Assembly: GCA_964612975.1 (NCBI GenBank) | Contig: CAZTGC010000001.1 | Span: 248,001-312,000 of the forward strand | Direction of reading: 5' to 3' | Source of the DNA: NZ13-RE01 sp964612975 | GTDB lineage: Bacteria; Dictyoglomota; Dictyoglomia; Dictyoglomales; Dictyoglomaceae | DNA length: 64,000 nt | Shown: positions 42,639 to 51,058 of the stretch, piece by piece | Position numbering within the stretch: the first letter of the stretch is position 1 | Layout of the letters: each line of letters starts with the position of its first letter | Translations under genes and position numbers: made by a program | The notes under the pieces: generated by a model | Seen by the model: the letters and a program-made list of their open reading frames with translations, nothing else | Told to the model about the DNA's origin: nothing | Database searches by the model: none

Positions 42639-44067
42639 GTTTAATCCCTCCTGTTGTTTTTGGGAATATTACTTTAACTTTAAACTCATCATCCTTAGCA
42701 TATATTTCCAACTTACCCTTTAGCTCCTCTTCTACTAACATTTGAACCAGCTGTAATCCTAAACTTCCCTTGGAGGTATTTGTCTCAAAGAAGGAAGAAT
42801 TGTTTCCTTTATTGGAAACCTCAAATATAATATTATATTTATCCATATCAATAGATAAATTTATATCAGTTCTATCTTCATTATTAATTCCATGTTTTAC
42901 TGCATTTTGCAAAAGCTCATTTATTATCAAGCTTGCAGAAGTTGCTTCTTTAGAAGGTAAAAATAGTTTCTTTCTACTTTTTTTCAAAATAAACTCATAA
43001 GGAAATTGCTCATATGTTTGTTTGAATGCATTTATAAGTTTTCCTGTAACTTCTATTATATCAACTCTATCATCCTCAAAACGAGAAAGAGATTCATGAA
43101 CTAAAGCAATACTATTTATTCTATTAATGCTTTCTTGTAATATCATCTTGGCAGATTCTGAATCAATTCGCCTCATTTGAATTCTAAGAAGACTTGCAAT
43201 AGTTTGAAGATTATTTTTAACTCGATGATGTATTTCTTTTAATAATACTGATTTAAATCTTAATTCCTTTTCCTTTTCTCTAATTTCTGTTAGCTCTCTA
43301 ATTAAAAAGTAATATCTCCATGGATTTTTCTTATCCTTCGAAATAGGAAGAATTCTTTTATAAAAAATTCTTTTCTCATCCTCAATTTCTTCAAAGGTTT
43401 CCTCTCCAAAAGCAGATAAACTTTTAGTATTTTCATTTATAAATCTATTAAAGAATTCATCTTTTATTTTTTTCCCCCAAATATTACCAATTTCTCCAAG
43501 ACTTCTAAATAGTCTCATTCCAGGAAGATTTGCGAAAAGAATTATTCCATCTTTATCTAATATAAAAATACTTTCCTGCTCTTCAATAGGCTCAATAAAT
43601 CCTTTCCAATTTAATTCTTCTTTTAATAATGACTTTATAAGCCAATAGGAAGTCTCCTTAAAAGCTTTTATATTATAAGGAAATTCATTATGAATAAGCA
43701 AATTCCTTGATATTTTTAAGGCTCCTATAATTTTATTTCCCTTTTTAAGATGGAAAATCTCTTCTTCTGCAGGAAATCCTCCAATAATAACTCCAGTAGT
43801 TTTGTAGTGTTTTTTACCTTTATATAAGATTTCCATCAATCTAGGATCATCAGTATCAAATACAATCTTTCCTATCTCTTGTCTTATAGAGAGGGGCGGA
43901 ACACTCCTTGGCCTTGCTTCTGCCACTAAAACTCCTGCACAAAGATCAGGAGCAGGCTGATAAAGATAAAGATCCGATGCAATAAGATCTGCGATTAGAG
44001 GTAAATATGGAATATAATTTTTAAATTCCTCTAAAAGAAATATAGGATCCTTAGATAGTGTTCCCAT
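42631..44067 (-). CDS. Soluble sensor histidine kinase (HisKA_2/HATPase, PAS)
   Basis: The 478-residue protein has no membrane helix. The first 140 residues look like the H_kinase_N domain (LIASDLYLYQPAPDL, VAEARPRSVPPL, GGFPAEEE). A PAS domain follows (ESIFILDKDGIILFANLPG near 165). The dimerisation block LLKEIHHRVKNNLQTIASLL near 276-295 has the phospho-accepting His, and the HATPase has the NELLQNAVKHG N-box near 385 and SKGSLGLQLVQML near 443. This layout resembles actinobacterial PdtaS, which signals to an RNA-binding ANTAR regulator. No response regulator is next to it. It forms an operon with the GGDEF gene immediately upstream. Confidence 0.88.
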   Translation of the reverse strand: MGTLSKDPIFLLEEFKNYIPYLPLIADLIASDLYLYQPAPDLCAGVLVAEARPRSVPPLSIRQEIGKIVFDTDDPRLMEILYKGKKHYKTTGVIIGGFPAEEEIFHLKKGNKIIGALKISRNLLIHNEFPYNIKAFKETSYWLIKSLLKEELNWKGFIEPIEEQESIFILDKDGIILFANLPGMRLFRSLGEIGNIWGKKIKDEFFNRFINENTKSLSAFGEETFEEIEDEKRIFYKRILPISKDKKNPWRYYFLIRELTEIREKEKELRFKSVLLKEIHHRVKNNLQTIASLLRIQMRRIDSESAKMILQESINRINSIALVHESLSRFEDDRVDIIEVTGKLINAFKQTYEQFPYEFILKKSRKKLFLPSKEATSASLIINELLQNAVKHGINNEDRTDINLSIDMDKYNIIFEVSNKGNNSSFFETNTSKGSLGLQLVQMLVEEELKGKLEIYAKDDEFKVKVIFPKTTGGIKHV

Positions 44068-44736
44068 CTATTCAAATATAAAAGTATTTCCTCCTTGAAG
44101 TTTAGCTTTTTCAAGATTTTTCCTTACTTTATTTAATAAATCCAAAGGTGTTTCTAAATCAGGAGATAAAGAAGCTCCTGCCATACTTATAGTAAAATGA
44201 ATTTTTTCCTCCTTTTCGTTAACCCTAATGGCTATAGGAGAAGAAGTAAGCTTATTTATTATTCTTTCACTAATTTTCTTCCCAGAATCTTGATCTGTAT
44301 CATTTAGGATTATACCAAAATTATCTCCACCAAAGTAGGAAAAAACATCAGAAGTTCTTATACAAGAATTTACAATTTGAGCTATCTCCTTTAAAAGTAA
44401 ATCACCGAAATAGTATCCAAGATTTAGATTTATATCTTTAAAGTGATCTATATCAAACATTAGTATAGAAAGAGGCCTATCCTTTCTTTTAGCTTTCAAA
44501 AAATCTTCTGTTAAATGATGTCGAAAGTAACCTAAATTTACCAATCCTGTAAGAGGATCGTAAATTAGAGCTTCAGATAAGGATTTTGGTATAAATTCCT
44601 TTAATCTTCTATAGTATAAAAAGTTCATGATAATCAGTAAAATAATTCCTATTATTGAGATCCAAAAGGTTTTTATAAATAAAAAGATACATAAAATTAT
44701 TGATAAAAAAAGGAAGTATAATTCACTAATTTTCAT
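44068..44736 (-). CDS. Membrane-anchored GGDEF-domain protein with degenerate active site
   Basis: The 222-residue protein has two adjacent membrane segments (about residues 5-44) and a single GGDEF domain. It has YDPLTGLVNLGYFRHHL near 60, the metal-binding MFDIDHFKDINLNLGYYFGD near 93-112 and the signature as GGDNF near 140. Diguanylate cyclases need G-G-D/E-E-F, so the Asn at the fourth position probably abolishes synthesis of cyclic di-GMP. The inhibitory-site pattern R-T-S-D five residues ahead of it is kept, which suggests a c-di-GMP-binding role instead. It stands one base ahead of the histidine kinase and three after the Fur-type regulator. Confidence 0.85.
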   Translation of the reverse strand: MKISELYFLFLSIILCIFLFIKTFWISIIGIILLIIMNFLYYRRLKEFIPKSLSEALIYDPLTGLVNLGYFRHHLTEDFLKAKRKDRPLSILMFDIDHFKDINLNLGYYFGDLLLKEIAQIVNSCIRTSDVFSYFGGDNFGIILNDTDQDSGKKISERIINKLTSSPIAIRVNEKEEKIHFTISMAGASLSPDLETPLDLLNKVRKNLEKAKLQGGNTFIFE

Positions 44737-44739
44737 TAT

Positions 44740-45120
44740 TTATTTCCTTTGACATTCGAGGCAGATTCCGTATATGAATATCTCCGAGGTTATTTCTTTA
44801 AACTTATTTTCTTTCCCAATCTCTTCAAGTCTTTTATTAAGGTCCTCATCGCACCAATCTATTATCCTTCCACATATTTTACAAATCAAATGATGATGAG
44901 GGCTTGGATTGCCATCAAATCTTGCTACTGCACTGGTATCATAGAATTTATTAATCTTTCCCTCTCTTACCAACAATTCTAATGTTCTATATACAGTACC
45001 AAGACTTATTTTTGATGTTCTCTCTTGGGCCTTTTGAAATACCCAAAGGGCATAAGGATGTTCTCTTGTATCTTTTACAATATCCTCTATAATTTTCCTC
45101 TGTTTAGTCTCTCTATACAT
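44740..45120 (-). CDS. Fur family metalloregulator (Fur/PerR-like)
   Basis: The 126-residue protein has the winged-helix part RKIIEDIVKDTREHPYALWV near 8-27, then SLGTVYRTLELLVREGKINK near 38-57. The metal part has ARFDGNPSPHHHLICKICGR near 66-85 and the second cysteine pair CLECQ near the C-terminus. The CxxC pairs bind structural zinc. Which metal or peroxide it senses cannot be decided by eye, though the HHHLICKICG region is common in PerR-type proteins. It is the first gene of the operon with the GGDEF and kinase genes, with AAAGGAGG before its ATG, and is divergent from the amidohydrolase. Confidence 0.9.
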   Translation of the reverse strand: MYRETKQRKIIEDIVKDTREHPYALWVFQKAQERTSKISLGTVYRTLELLVREGKINKFYDTSAVARFDGNPSPHHHLICKICGRIIDWCDEDLNKRLEEIGKENKFKEITSEIFIYGICLECQRK

Positions 45121-45140
45121 TTTTGTCCTCCTTTAATAAT

Positions 45141-45169
45141 AGTTTAAATTAAATTCTTTATATTGTCAA
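45141..45169 (-). promoter_or_regulatory. Promoter of the Fur-type regulator operon
   Basis: On the minus strand TTGACA (45169-45164) and TAAACT (45146-45141) are 17 bases apart. An imperfect palindrome TTTAAT...ATTAAA (near 45132-45153) covers the -10 and could be an operator for the regulator itself. The -35 overlaps that of the divergent gene. Confidence 0.55.
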
Positions 45170-45193
45170 AATAAAGTAGATTTATGATATAAT
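45163..45193 (+). promoter_or_regulatory. Promoter of the amidohydrolase gene (leaderless)
   Basis: TTGTCA (45163-45168) and TATAAT (45188-45193, preceded by TGA) are 19 bases apart. The -10 ends six bases before the ATG at 45200, so transcription should start at or beside the A of the start codon; there is no Shine-Dalgarno. Confidence 0.6.
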
Positions 45194-45199
45194 TTCCAC

Positions 45200-46726
45200 A
45201 TGTCTGAGAGAAAAATATTAATAATTGGTAATAAAATTTATACCCACGATAAGAATAATCCAGAAGTAAATTGGATCTTAGTTAGAAATGATTTAATAAT
45301 TGATTTGGGAAAGGGAAGTCCCCCAAAATCCTTAGACTTTGAAATTCTTGACCTATCTTCCTTTTATGGATTACCAGGTTTTATTGATTCCCATGTACAC
45401 TTAGCCAATACTGCCCTTTCTGAGATTTTTTTAGATCTTAGTAAGTTTATGTCGATAAGAGATATAATTAAGACATTAGAGGCTATAAGGGATAATATCC
45501 CAAAAAGGGAGTGGATTGTTGCAAAAGAATTTGATCCTCAAAATGTTGAAGAGAAAAGAGATATAAAAAGGGAGGAATTGGATAGATATTTTTCCTCTCA
45601 CCCTGTTTTTATTATTAGAAAGGACTCCCATTCAAGCATAATTAATACCTTAGCAGAGGAATTCTTAGATATTCCCTTTACAGAGAGAAAAGAAGACAAT
45701 ATTTTAAAAGCAAAGGCTCATCAGATAGCTATAGGAAAGGTTTATCAAAGAATTGACCCATCTTTACTGATTCAAGGAATAATAAAAGTCACAAGAAAAG
45801 CTATAGAGAAGGGAATAACCACTATTCATGCTTTAGAAGGAGGTTACACCTCTCCACCCAATACTCCAAATCTTTTATTGGGAATTGAACATTATCTTCC
45901 TCTGCAATTAGTAATTTACTACCAAACCACATCAATCTCTAAAGTAAAATCAATAAATCTCCAAAGAATTGGTGGATGTCTTCTTATAGATGGATCTGTA
46001 AGTAGTAAAACTGCAGCTTTTTTTGAACCATATCATGGAGATGAAAATAATTATGGAATATTGTATTGGGAATCAAATACCTTAGAAAATTTTGTAAAAT
46101 CCGCCCATAATGATGGACTTCAAATAGCTTTTCATGCGGTAGGGGATAGAGGTATTGATCTTCTTCTTAAGACCTACAAAAAGATTTTAAAAAATTACCC
46201 GAAGGAAGATCATAGGCATAGAATAGAGCATTTTGAATATCCAAAGATAGAACATATAGAGCTTGCAAAAGATCTAGGATTAAATATTTCAGTTCAGCCA
46301 AGTTTCCTTCACTTTTGGGGAAGGGAAGGAAAACTCTATGAAAATTATTTAGGAAAGGAAAGAGCAAAGAGAATAATTCCACTAAGGGAACTGTGGGATG
46401 CAGGTATAAGTATTGGAGGAGGTTCTGATAGTTCAATTACCCCTTTGGATCCTTTATTGGGAATACATTCTGCCATAAACCATCCAAATCCTGAAGAAAG
46501 TTTAAGTATAGAAGAGGCATTAAAGATTTTTACATATAATGGAGCTTATTTAGCGTTTCTTGAAAAGAGGAAGGGTTCTTTGGGCTCTGGAAAAATTGCA
46601 GATATTGTATTCTTAAATAAAGATCCCCTTTTAATAAATCCAAAGGACTTTTACTCATCTCTTGAGGTAATTGCAACTATCTCAAGGGGGAAACTGGTTT
46701 ATAAAAAAGAGGATATTAAAATCTAA
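45200..46726 (+). CDS. Amidohydrolase (YtcJ-like, amidohydrolase family 3)
   Basis: The 508-residue metal-dependent hydrolase has the start of the barrel at LYGLPGFIDSHVHLANTALS-like residues near 57-75, with the H-x-H metal site. DGSVSSKTAAFFEPYHGD lies near 265, IAFHAVGDRGIDLLLKTY near 310 and HRIEHFEYPKIEHI near 341. VQPSFLHFWG is near 362, GGGSDSSITPLDPLLGIHSA near 405-424 and GKIADIVFLNKDPL near 468. This matches YtcJ-type enzymes, which hydrolyse amides or carbamates of unknown identity. It is a single gene with its own promoter and appears leaderless. Its 3' end overlaps the convergent FAD dehydrogenase by 11 bases. Confidence 0.88.
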   Translation: MSERKILIIGNKIYTHDKNNPEVNWILVRNDLIIDLGKGSPPKSLDFEILDLSSFYGLPGFIDSHVHLANTALSEIFLDLSKFMSIRDIIKTLEAIRDNIPKREWIVAKEFDPQNVEEKRDIKREELDRYFSSHPVFIIRKDSHSSIINTLAEEFLDIPFTERKEDNILKAKAHQIAIGKVYQRIDPSLLIQGIIKVTRKAIEKGITTIHALEGGYTSPPNTPNLLLGIEHYLPLQLVIYYQTTSISKVKSINLQRIGGCLLIDGSVSSKTAAFFEPYHGDENNYGILYWESNTLENFVKSAHNDGLQIAFHAVGDRGIDLLLKTYKKILKNYPKEDHRHRIEHFEYPKIEHIELAKDLGLNISVQPSFLHFWGREGKLYENYLGKERAKRIIPLRELWDAGISIGGGSDSSITPLDPLLGIHSAINHPNPEESLSIEEALKIFTYNGAYLAFLEKRKGSLGSGKIADIVFLNKDPLLINPKDFYSSLEVIATISRGKLVYKKEDIKI

Positions 46727-48119
46727 AAGAGGGAAGAGGAAGGGATAATCTCCTTAATATCTCTTGTCCCACCAATATTCCAGAACAGGAAGCTTGAGTT
46801 AAACCCCTTGTAATCCCTGCGCCATCCCCAATTGCAAAAAGATTCCTTACTTCTGTTTCTAAAGAAGAAGAAAGTTTTACCCTTGCAGAATAAAATTTTA
46901 CTTCTACCCCATATAATAAGGTGTGCCGAGAATAGACCCCAGGAGTTACTTTATCTAAAGCCTGAAGCATCTCAATAATACTAACTAAATATCTATAAGG
47001 TAAAACTAAGCTTAGATCTCCAGGAATTGCTTCTTTTAAAGTTGGAACTACCATTCCCTTTTGTAGCCTATCCCAATTAGATCTTCTTCCTGATAGCAAA
47101 TCCCCTAATCTTTGAAGAATTATTCCATTACTTAAGAGATTTGCTAAACTTCCAATTGCCCTTCCATAAGAAATGGGATCTTTAAAGGGCTCTGTAAAAT
47201 TCTTTGAGACTAAAATTGCAAAATTTGTATTTTCTGTCTTCTTCTCCACAAAACTATGACCATTGACAGATATTATCCCCTCATTTTGCTCCATAACAAC
47301 CTCTCCGTACGGGTTCATACAGAAGGTTCTCACTTTATCATCAAAGGTTTTTGTATAATATATAAATTTTGCTTCGTAGAGATGATCAGTCAATTCCTTC
47401 ATAACTATTGCAGGAATTTCTACCCTAACCCCAATATCTACAGGATTAATACTCCAAGAAAGACCAATTCTTCTCCCTTCCTCACTTAGCCATTTTGCCC
47501 CTTCTCTTCCTGGGGCAACAATAACAAAGTCGCTAAAATAAATATCTCCATTCTCCAACTCAATACCATATATCTTTCCATTATCTACTAACAATTTAGC
47601 TACCTGCTTATTTAAAATAATATCAATTTTATCCTTAAGATATTCATACATATTTAAAAGAATAGGAGCACAATTTTCCGTTCCTAAATGTCTAATAGCA
47701 AAATAGACAAGCCTTAAATCTGCTGAGATTGCCCTCTTCTGAAATTTCTCGAAAATTTCTGGATCTGGCTTTATAAGGGGTTGATCCGCTCCAAAGTTTA
47801 TATATATCTTATCTACTAAGTCCATCAGCTCCAAAAGTTTCTTTTCTCCCATGTAATCTTTAAGCCAACCCCCAACCTCTGTAGAAAAAGTAAGCTTTCC
47901 ATCGCTAAAAGCTCCTGCCCCACCCCACCCTGATACTAATGAGCATCGAGGACATAAAATACAAGTTTTATGATCTATCTGGGCAGGACAAACTCTTTTA
48001 TTTGTTATATTTCCTTTTTCTATTAGTAAAATTTTTAAGGACCTTTGGGGATTTACTAATGTCAAAGCACTAAAAATACCCGCAGGTCCTCCACCTACAA
48101 TAATTACATCATATCTCAT
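46716..48119 (-). CDS. FAD-dependent dehydrogenase (COG2509-type, uncharacterised)
   Basis: The 467-residue protein starts with a dinucleotide-binding fold DVIIVGGGPAGIFSALTL (residues 4-21). It has the cysteine-rich RVCPAQIDHKTCILCPRCSL block near 43-62 and SGWGGAGAFSDGKLTFSTEVGG near 63. APGREGAKWL lies near 200, and the C-terminal FAD motif is NLFAIGDGAGITRGLTQA near 435. This is the layout of a broadly distributed but uncharacterised dehydrogenase family; the substrate is not known, and the cysteines hint at a metal or redox site. It follows the DUF4388 gene after six bases. Confidence 0.85.
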   Translation of the reverse strand: MRYDVIIVGGGPAGIFSALTLVNPQRSLKILLIEKGNITNKRVCPAQIDHKTCILCPRCSLVSGWGGAGAFSDGKLTFSTEVGGWLKDYMGEKKLLELMDLVDKIYINFGADQPLIKPDPEIFEKFQKRAISADLRLVYFAIRHLGTENCAPILLNMYEYLKDKIDIILNKQVAKLLVDNGKIYGIELENGDIYFSDFVIVAPGREGAKWLSEEGRRIGLSWSINPVDIGVRVEIPAIVMKELTDHLYEAKFIYYTKTFDDKVRTFCMNPYGEVVMEQNEGIISVNGHSFVEKKTENTNFAILVSKNFTEPFKDPISYGRAIGSLANLLSNGIILQRLGDLLSGRRSNWDRLQKGMVVPTLKEAIPGDLSLVLPYRYLVSIIEMLQALDKVTPGVYSRHTLLYGVEVKFYSARVKLSSSLETEVRNLFAIGDGAGITRGLTQASCSGILVGQEILRRLSLPLPSFRF

Positions 48120-48125
48120 TTTTTA

Positions 48126-48944
48126 TTAATATAACCTCTCCTGTTCTAATATACCAAGATATTCGCTTCCCTTTTTTAATCTTATTCTCCTTGCTTTAAC
48201 AAGATTTACAAATTCTGGAATAATTTTACCTCTTTCCTCTTCAATTTCCAAGAGAATCTCTTCAAGATTTCTATTTCCATCCATAGCTTTTATCATTTTC
48301 TGAAAAGGTGGAAAGGAAGAAGTTATACTGCCTGAAAGCTCTGGAACTATTTCTTGTAAATCGACTAAATCTCTAATAGCTAATCTTCCTAAGGAAATGT
48401 TTTCTAAAACAACACTTATTGCCATTAATGTGACTACACCACTCATTCGAGCAATTGTTGCAAAATCTCTTCTTCCATCTATATTAGCTAAAATTAACCT
48501 CTCTTTCTCCTCATAGGTCATTGTTTCTAGCTTTTTTCTTAGAAGTAGAACCTGAACTGCAGAGGGAATAGAAAACTCAGGACTTACAAAGTAAGGTACA
48601 CAGGTTAAAGATTTAAGTTTTTGTCTTTTTGATTGCCACTCATCAACAACTCTTGCAGCTTCCAATATTAAAGCTTCGGGAGAAAGATCTATAGTTATAG
48701 GAATATCAGGTAAACTTTCTGATTTAAACTCGAAATTTCCTTCATTCCATGTAAAAAGATCAAAGAAGGCATCCATTCCCATCAAGTTTCTTGCTTGGGC
48801 ATGAACCACCCTTCCACTCCTAAAATATATATTTCCACTTCTATAACTTCTTTGAATAACTAATACCCCTGTTTCTGTTTTTCCACTTATAAATTGAATC
48901 AAGGAAGCAAGATCAAATTCTCTTAAATTACCAGTTAGTGGCAA
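48126..48944 (-). CDS. DUF4388 (PATAN-type) domain protein
   Basis: The 272-residue protein begins with a DUF4388 domain: LTGNLREFDLASLIQFISGK (residues 3-22), ETGVLVIQRSYRSGNIYF, then SGRVVHAQARNLMGMDAFFD near 43-62 and FTWNEGNFEFKSE near 63. Such domains are often linked to two-component or gliding-type signalling in bacteria. The rest (about 95-272) contains repeated helical segments with IDGRRDFATIARMSGV near 155 and MDGNRNLEEILLEIEEE near 225, both resembling small winged-helix-like units. A role in protein interactions in signalling is inference. The gene lies between a possible envelope protein and an FAD dehydrogenase on the same strand. Confidence 0.75.
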   Translation of the reverse strand: MPLTGNLREFDLASLIQFISGKTETGVLVIQRSYRSGNIYFRSGRVVHAQARNLMGMDAFFDLFTWNEGNFEFKSESLPDIPITIDLSPEALILEAARVVDEWQSKRQKLKSLTCVPYFVSPEFSIPSAVQVLLLRKKLETMTYEEKERLILANIDGRRDFATIARMSGVVTLMAISVVLENISLGRLAIRDLVDLQEIVPELSGSITSSFPPFQKMIKAMDGNRNLEEILLEIEEERGKIIPEFVNLVKARRIRLKKGSEYLGILEQERLY

Positions 48945-48961
48945 TTCTAATCTCTCCTTAT

Positions 48962-49528
48962 TTAAAATTTTAGATATTTTAAGACACTAAACAACAACCT
49001 TTCTCCATTAAAAGCTAAAGACCAAAAGTAATCTTTCCAATAGTATCTTGCAAATACATATACCTCCCCCGCATGAGTAAAAGGAAAATAAATATAGGCT
49101 CCTAAAGATACTGATTTATTTATAGGATATGAAAAAACAGATTCTATATTAAAATTAGTATTTCCTAAAATGCCAATATTTATTTGAAATCCTCCAGAGA
49201 ATTTTTCTAAAATAAATGGAACTAATATTCCTAAATATTCACCATTCCTTTTATATTCTAAGTTTAAAACGAGATTTGGATAAAGTTTTATACCACCCCC
49301 TATCATTGGAGATTCATTTAAGGCAAAACCTAGCCAAAATCTAAGATTTTTCTCAGGAGAAAATACTAATATTCCATAAGGAGTTAAAGGTGAGAGAAAT
49401 AATCCTAAGTCTAAATAATTAGAAAAATAATAAGATTTTTCTTGTAATGAAAAACTCCAAAAGGATTCTCCGAAGGAAAGATTAACTAATAGTAAAAGTG
49501 TCAAAAAAATTAACAAGAACCATCTCAT
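48962..49528 (-). CDS. Secreted protein, possibly an outer-membrane-type beta protein
   Basis: I do not recognise a family. The 188-residue product has a clear signal peptide (MRWFLLIFLTLLLLVNLSFG), then alternating hydrophobic/polar stretches rich in aromatic residues and glycine, such as LRFWLGFALNESPMIGGGIK, FSGGFQINIGILGNTNFNI and SLGAYIYFPFTHAGEVYVFA. It ends in KYLKF, with a final phenylalanine. This pattern is what small outer-membrane beta-barrels look like, so an outer-envelope location is a reasonable guess. GGGAGG precedes the ATG. It starts 20 bases after the tRNA-Arg gene with no terminator between, so it is probably read from the tRNA promoter. Confidence 0.65.
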   Translation of the reverse strand: MRWFLLIFLTLLLLVNLSFGESFWSFSLQEKSYYFSNYLDLGLFLSPLTPYGILVFSPEKNLRFWLGFALNESPMIGGGIKLYPNLVLNLEYKRNGEYLGILVPFILEKFSGGFQINIGILGNTNFNIESVFSYPINKSVSLGAYIYFPFTHAGEVYVFARYYWKDYFWSLAFNGERLLFSVLKYLKF

Positions 49529-49548
49529 AGATTAAAACCTCCCTCAAA

Positions 49549-49625
49549 TGGTGCGCCCGAGAGGACTTGAACCTCTAACCTACGGATTCGTAGTCCGCCG
49601 CTCTATCCTATTGAGCTACGGGCGC
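49549..49625 (-). tRNA. tRNA-Arg (anticodon ACG)
   Basis: A complete cloverleaf on the minus strand: acceptor stem GCGCCCG (49625-49619) with CGGGCGC (49559-49553), discriminator A and an encoded CCA (49551-49549). The D-arm has TAGCTCA, the anticodon stem GCGGA/TCCGT encloses loop CTACGAA, and the T-arm has GGTTCAAGTCC. Anticodon ACG is deaminated to ICG in bacteria. Confidence 0.97.
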
Positions 49626-49638
49626 CCTTTACTTAAAC

Positions 49639-49667
49639 AGTATAAAAAAATAAATAGCTTTATGCAA
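49639..49667 (-). promoter_or_regulatory. Promoter of tRNA-Arg
   Basis: On the minus strand TTGCAT (49667-49662) and TATACT (49644-49639) are 17 bases apart. The -10 ends 13 bases ahead of the mature tRNA 5' end. Confidence 0.65.
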
Positions 49668-49669
49668 TA

Positions 49670-51058
49670 TTATAGATTATGATTTAATAATAATTCTATG
49701 GATTTTGCAGCAATTCTCCCCGATCCCATGGCACTTATTACTGTAGCAGAACCAGCAACAATATCCCCTCCTGCAAAAACTCTATCCTTTGTGGTTTTTC
49801 CTGTCTTTTCATCAATAACTATTGTTCCATGTTTAGTAAAAGCTAAATCCTTTGTGGTTCTTGCAATTAGAGGATTTGGAACTGTTCCAATAGCAACAAT
49901 TACCATATCCAAAGGAAATATGTAATTTGATTCAGGAATAGGAACAGATATTCTTCTACCACTAATATCAGGCTCTCCCAAGATCATTCTTTGAAGCTCT
50001 ATAGCCTTCGATTCTCCCTTTTCATTCCCAATAAATCTTATAGGAGATACAAGAAAATCAAAGATTATTCCCTCTTCCTTTGCATGGATAATCTCTTCAT
50101 ATCTTGCTGGCATTTCTTCCTCTGTTCTTCTATATAATACATGCACCTCTTCTGCCCCCAATCTCAATGCTGTTCTTGCAGCATCCATAGCTACATTTCC
50201 CCCACCAATAACACCTACTACTTTACCAATTTTTATAGGGGTATCATATTCTGGAAATTTATATGCTTTCATGAGATTTACTCGAGTTAAAAACTCATTT
50301 GCAGAATATATTCCTATTAGATTTTCCCCGGGAATATTTAAAAATTGAGGAGTTCCTGCTCCTGTCCCAATAAATATAACATCATATTCCTTTAATAGTT
50401 CATCAATATTATAGGTTCTGCCAATTACAACATTGGTGAAAATTTTTACCCCTAAACCTTTTATATATTCTACTTCAGCTCTAACAATCCTTTTAGGAAG
50501 TCTGAATTCTGGAATTCCATATATTAGAACTCCTCCCGGCTCATGAAATGCTTCAAAAATATGAACTTCAAAACCCATCCTTGCAAGATCTCCTGCACAT
50601 GTTAAACCTGCAGGACCAGAACCAACAACTGCTATTCTTTTATTATTTCTTCTTTCAATTTTGGAAATATTAAACCCTTTTTGTAATTCTAAATCAGCAA
50701 CAAATCTTTCTAATCTTCCTATGGCAACAGGCTCCCCAATTCTTTTCAATGTGCAAAAAGCTTCACACTGAATTTCTTGAGGACATACCCTTCCTGTTGT
50801 TGCTGGAAGATTGTTCGCTTCTTTTATTTGTTTAATCGCAAGATCAAACTTTTTTTCCTTTATAAGTCTTATAAATTCAGGAATATTTATATTAACAGGA
50901 CAACCTTTTATACAAGGCGAATCTTTACATTGAAGACACCTTTCCGCCTCTTTTACCGCTAATTCAGAATCATATCCAAGGGCTACCTCATCAAAATTTT
51001 TTATTCTTTTCTTGGAATCTTGCTCTGGAATAGGAGTTTTTTTCTTATTTACTGACAA
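49670..51058 (-). CDS. nfnB: NfnB: NADPH-dependent ferredoxin:NAD oxidoreductase, large (GltD-like) subunit
   Basis: The 462-residue flavoprotein has the N-terminal iron-sulfur domain with CLQCKDSPCIKGCPVNINIP near 42-61 and a further cysteine group CPQEIQCEAFC near 96. The FAD site is IAVVGSGPAGLTCAGDLARM near 146-165, and the NADPH site GVIGGGNVAMDAARTALRLG lies near 283-302. VFAGGDIVAGSATVISAMGSG follows near 430. It equals glutamate synthase small subunits in family, but the gene overlaps by 14 bases with a sulfide-dehydrogenase-like subunit. This is the arrangement of electron-bifurcating NfnAB, which couples NADH, NADPH and ferredoxin in anaerobes. Confidence 0.9.
   Translation of the reverse strand: MSVNKKKTPIPEQDSKKRIKNFDEVALGYDSELAVKEAERCLQCKDSPCIKGCPVNINIPEFIRLIKEKKFDLAIKQIKEANNLPATTGRVCPQEIQCEAFCTLKRIGEPVAIGRLERFVADLELQKGFNISKIERRNNKRIAVVGSGPAGLTCAGDLARMGFEVHIFEAFHEPGGVLIYGIPEFRLPKRIVRAEVEYIKGLGVKIFTNVVIGRTYNIDELLKEYDVIFIGTGAGTPQFLNIPGENLIGIYSANEFLTRVNLMKAYKFPEYDTPIKIGKVVGVIGGGNVAMDAARTALRLGAEEVHVLYRRTEEEMPARYEEIIHAKEEGIIFDFLVSPIRFIGNEKGESKAIELQRMILGEPDISGRRISVPIPESNYIFPLDMVIVAIGTVPNPLIARTTKDLAFTKHGTIVIDEKTGKTTKDRVFAGGDIVAGSATVISAMGSGRIAAKSIELLLNHNL

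Noticed and set aside
48962..49528. Naming the secreted 188-residue protein as a specific outer-membrane protein
   Set aside because: The beta-strand pattern and terminal Phe are suggestive only; no family motif was recognised.
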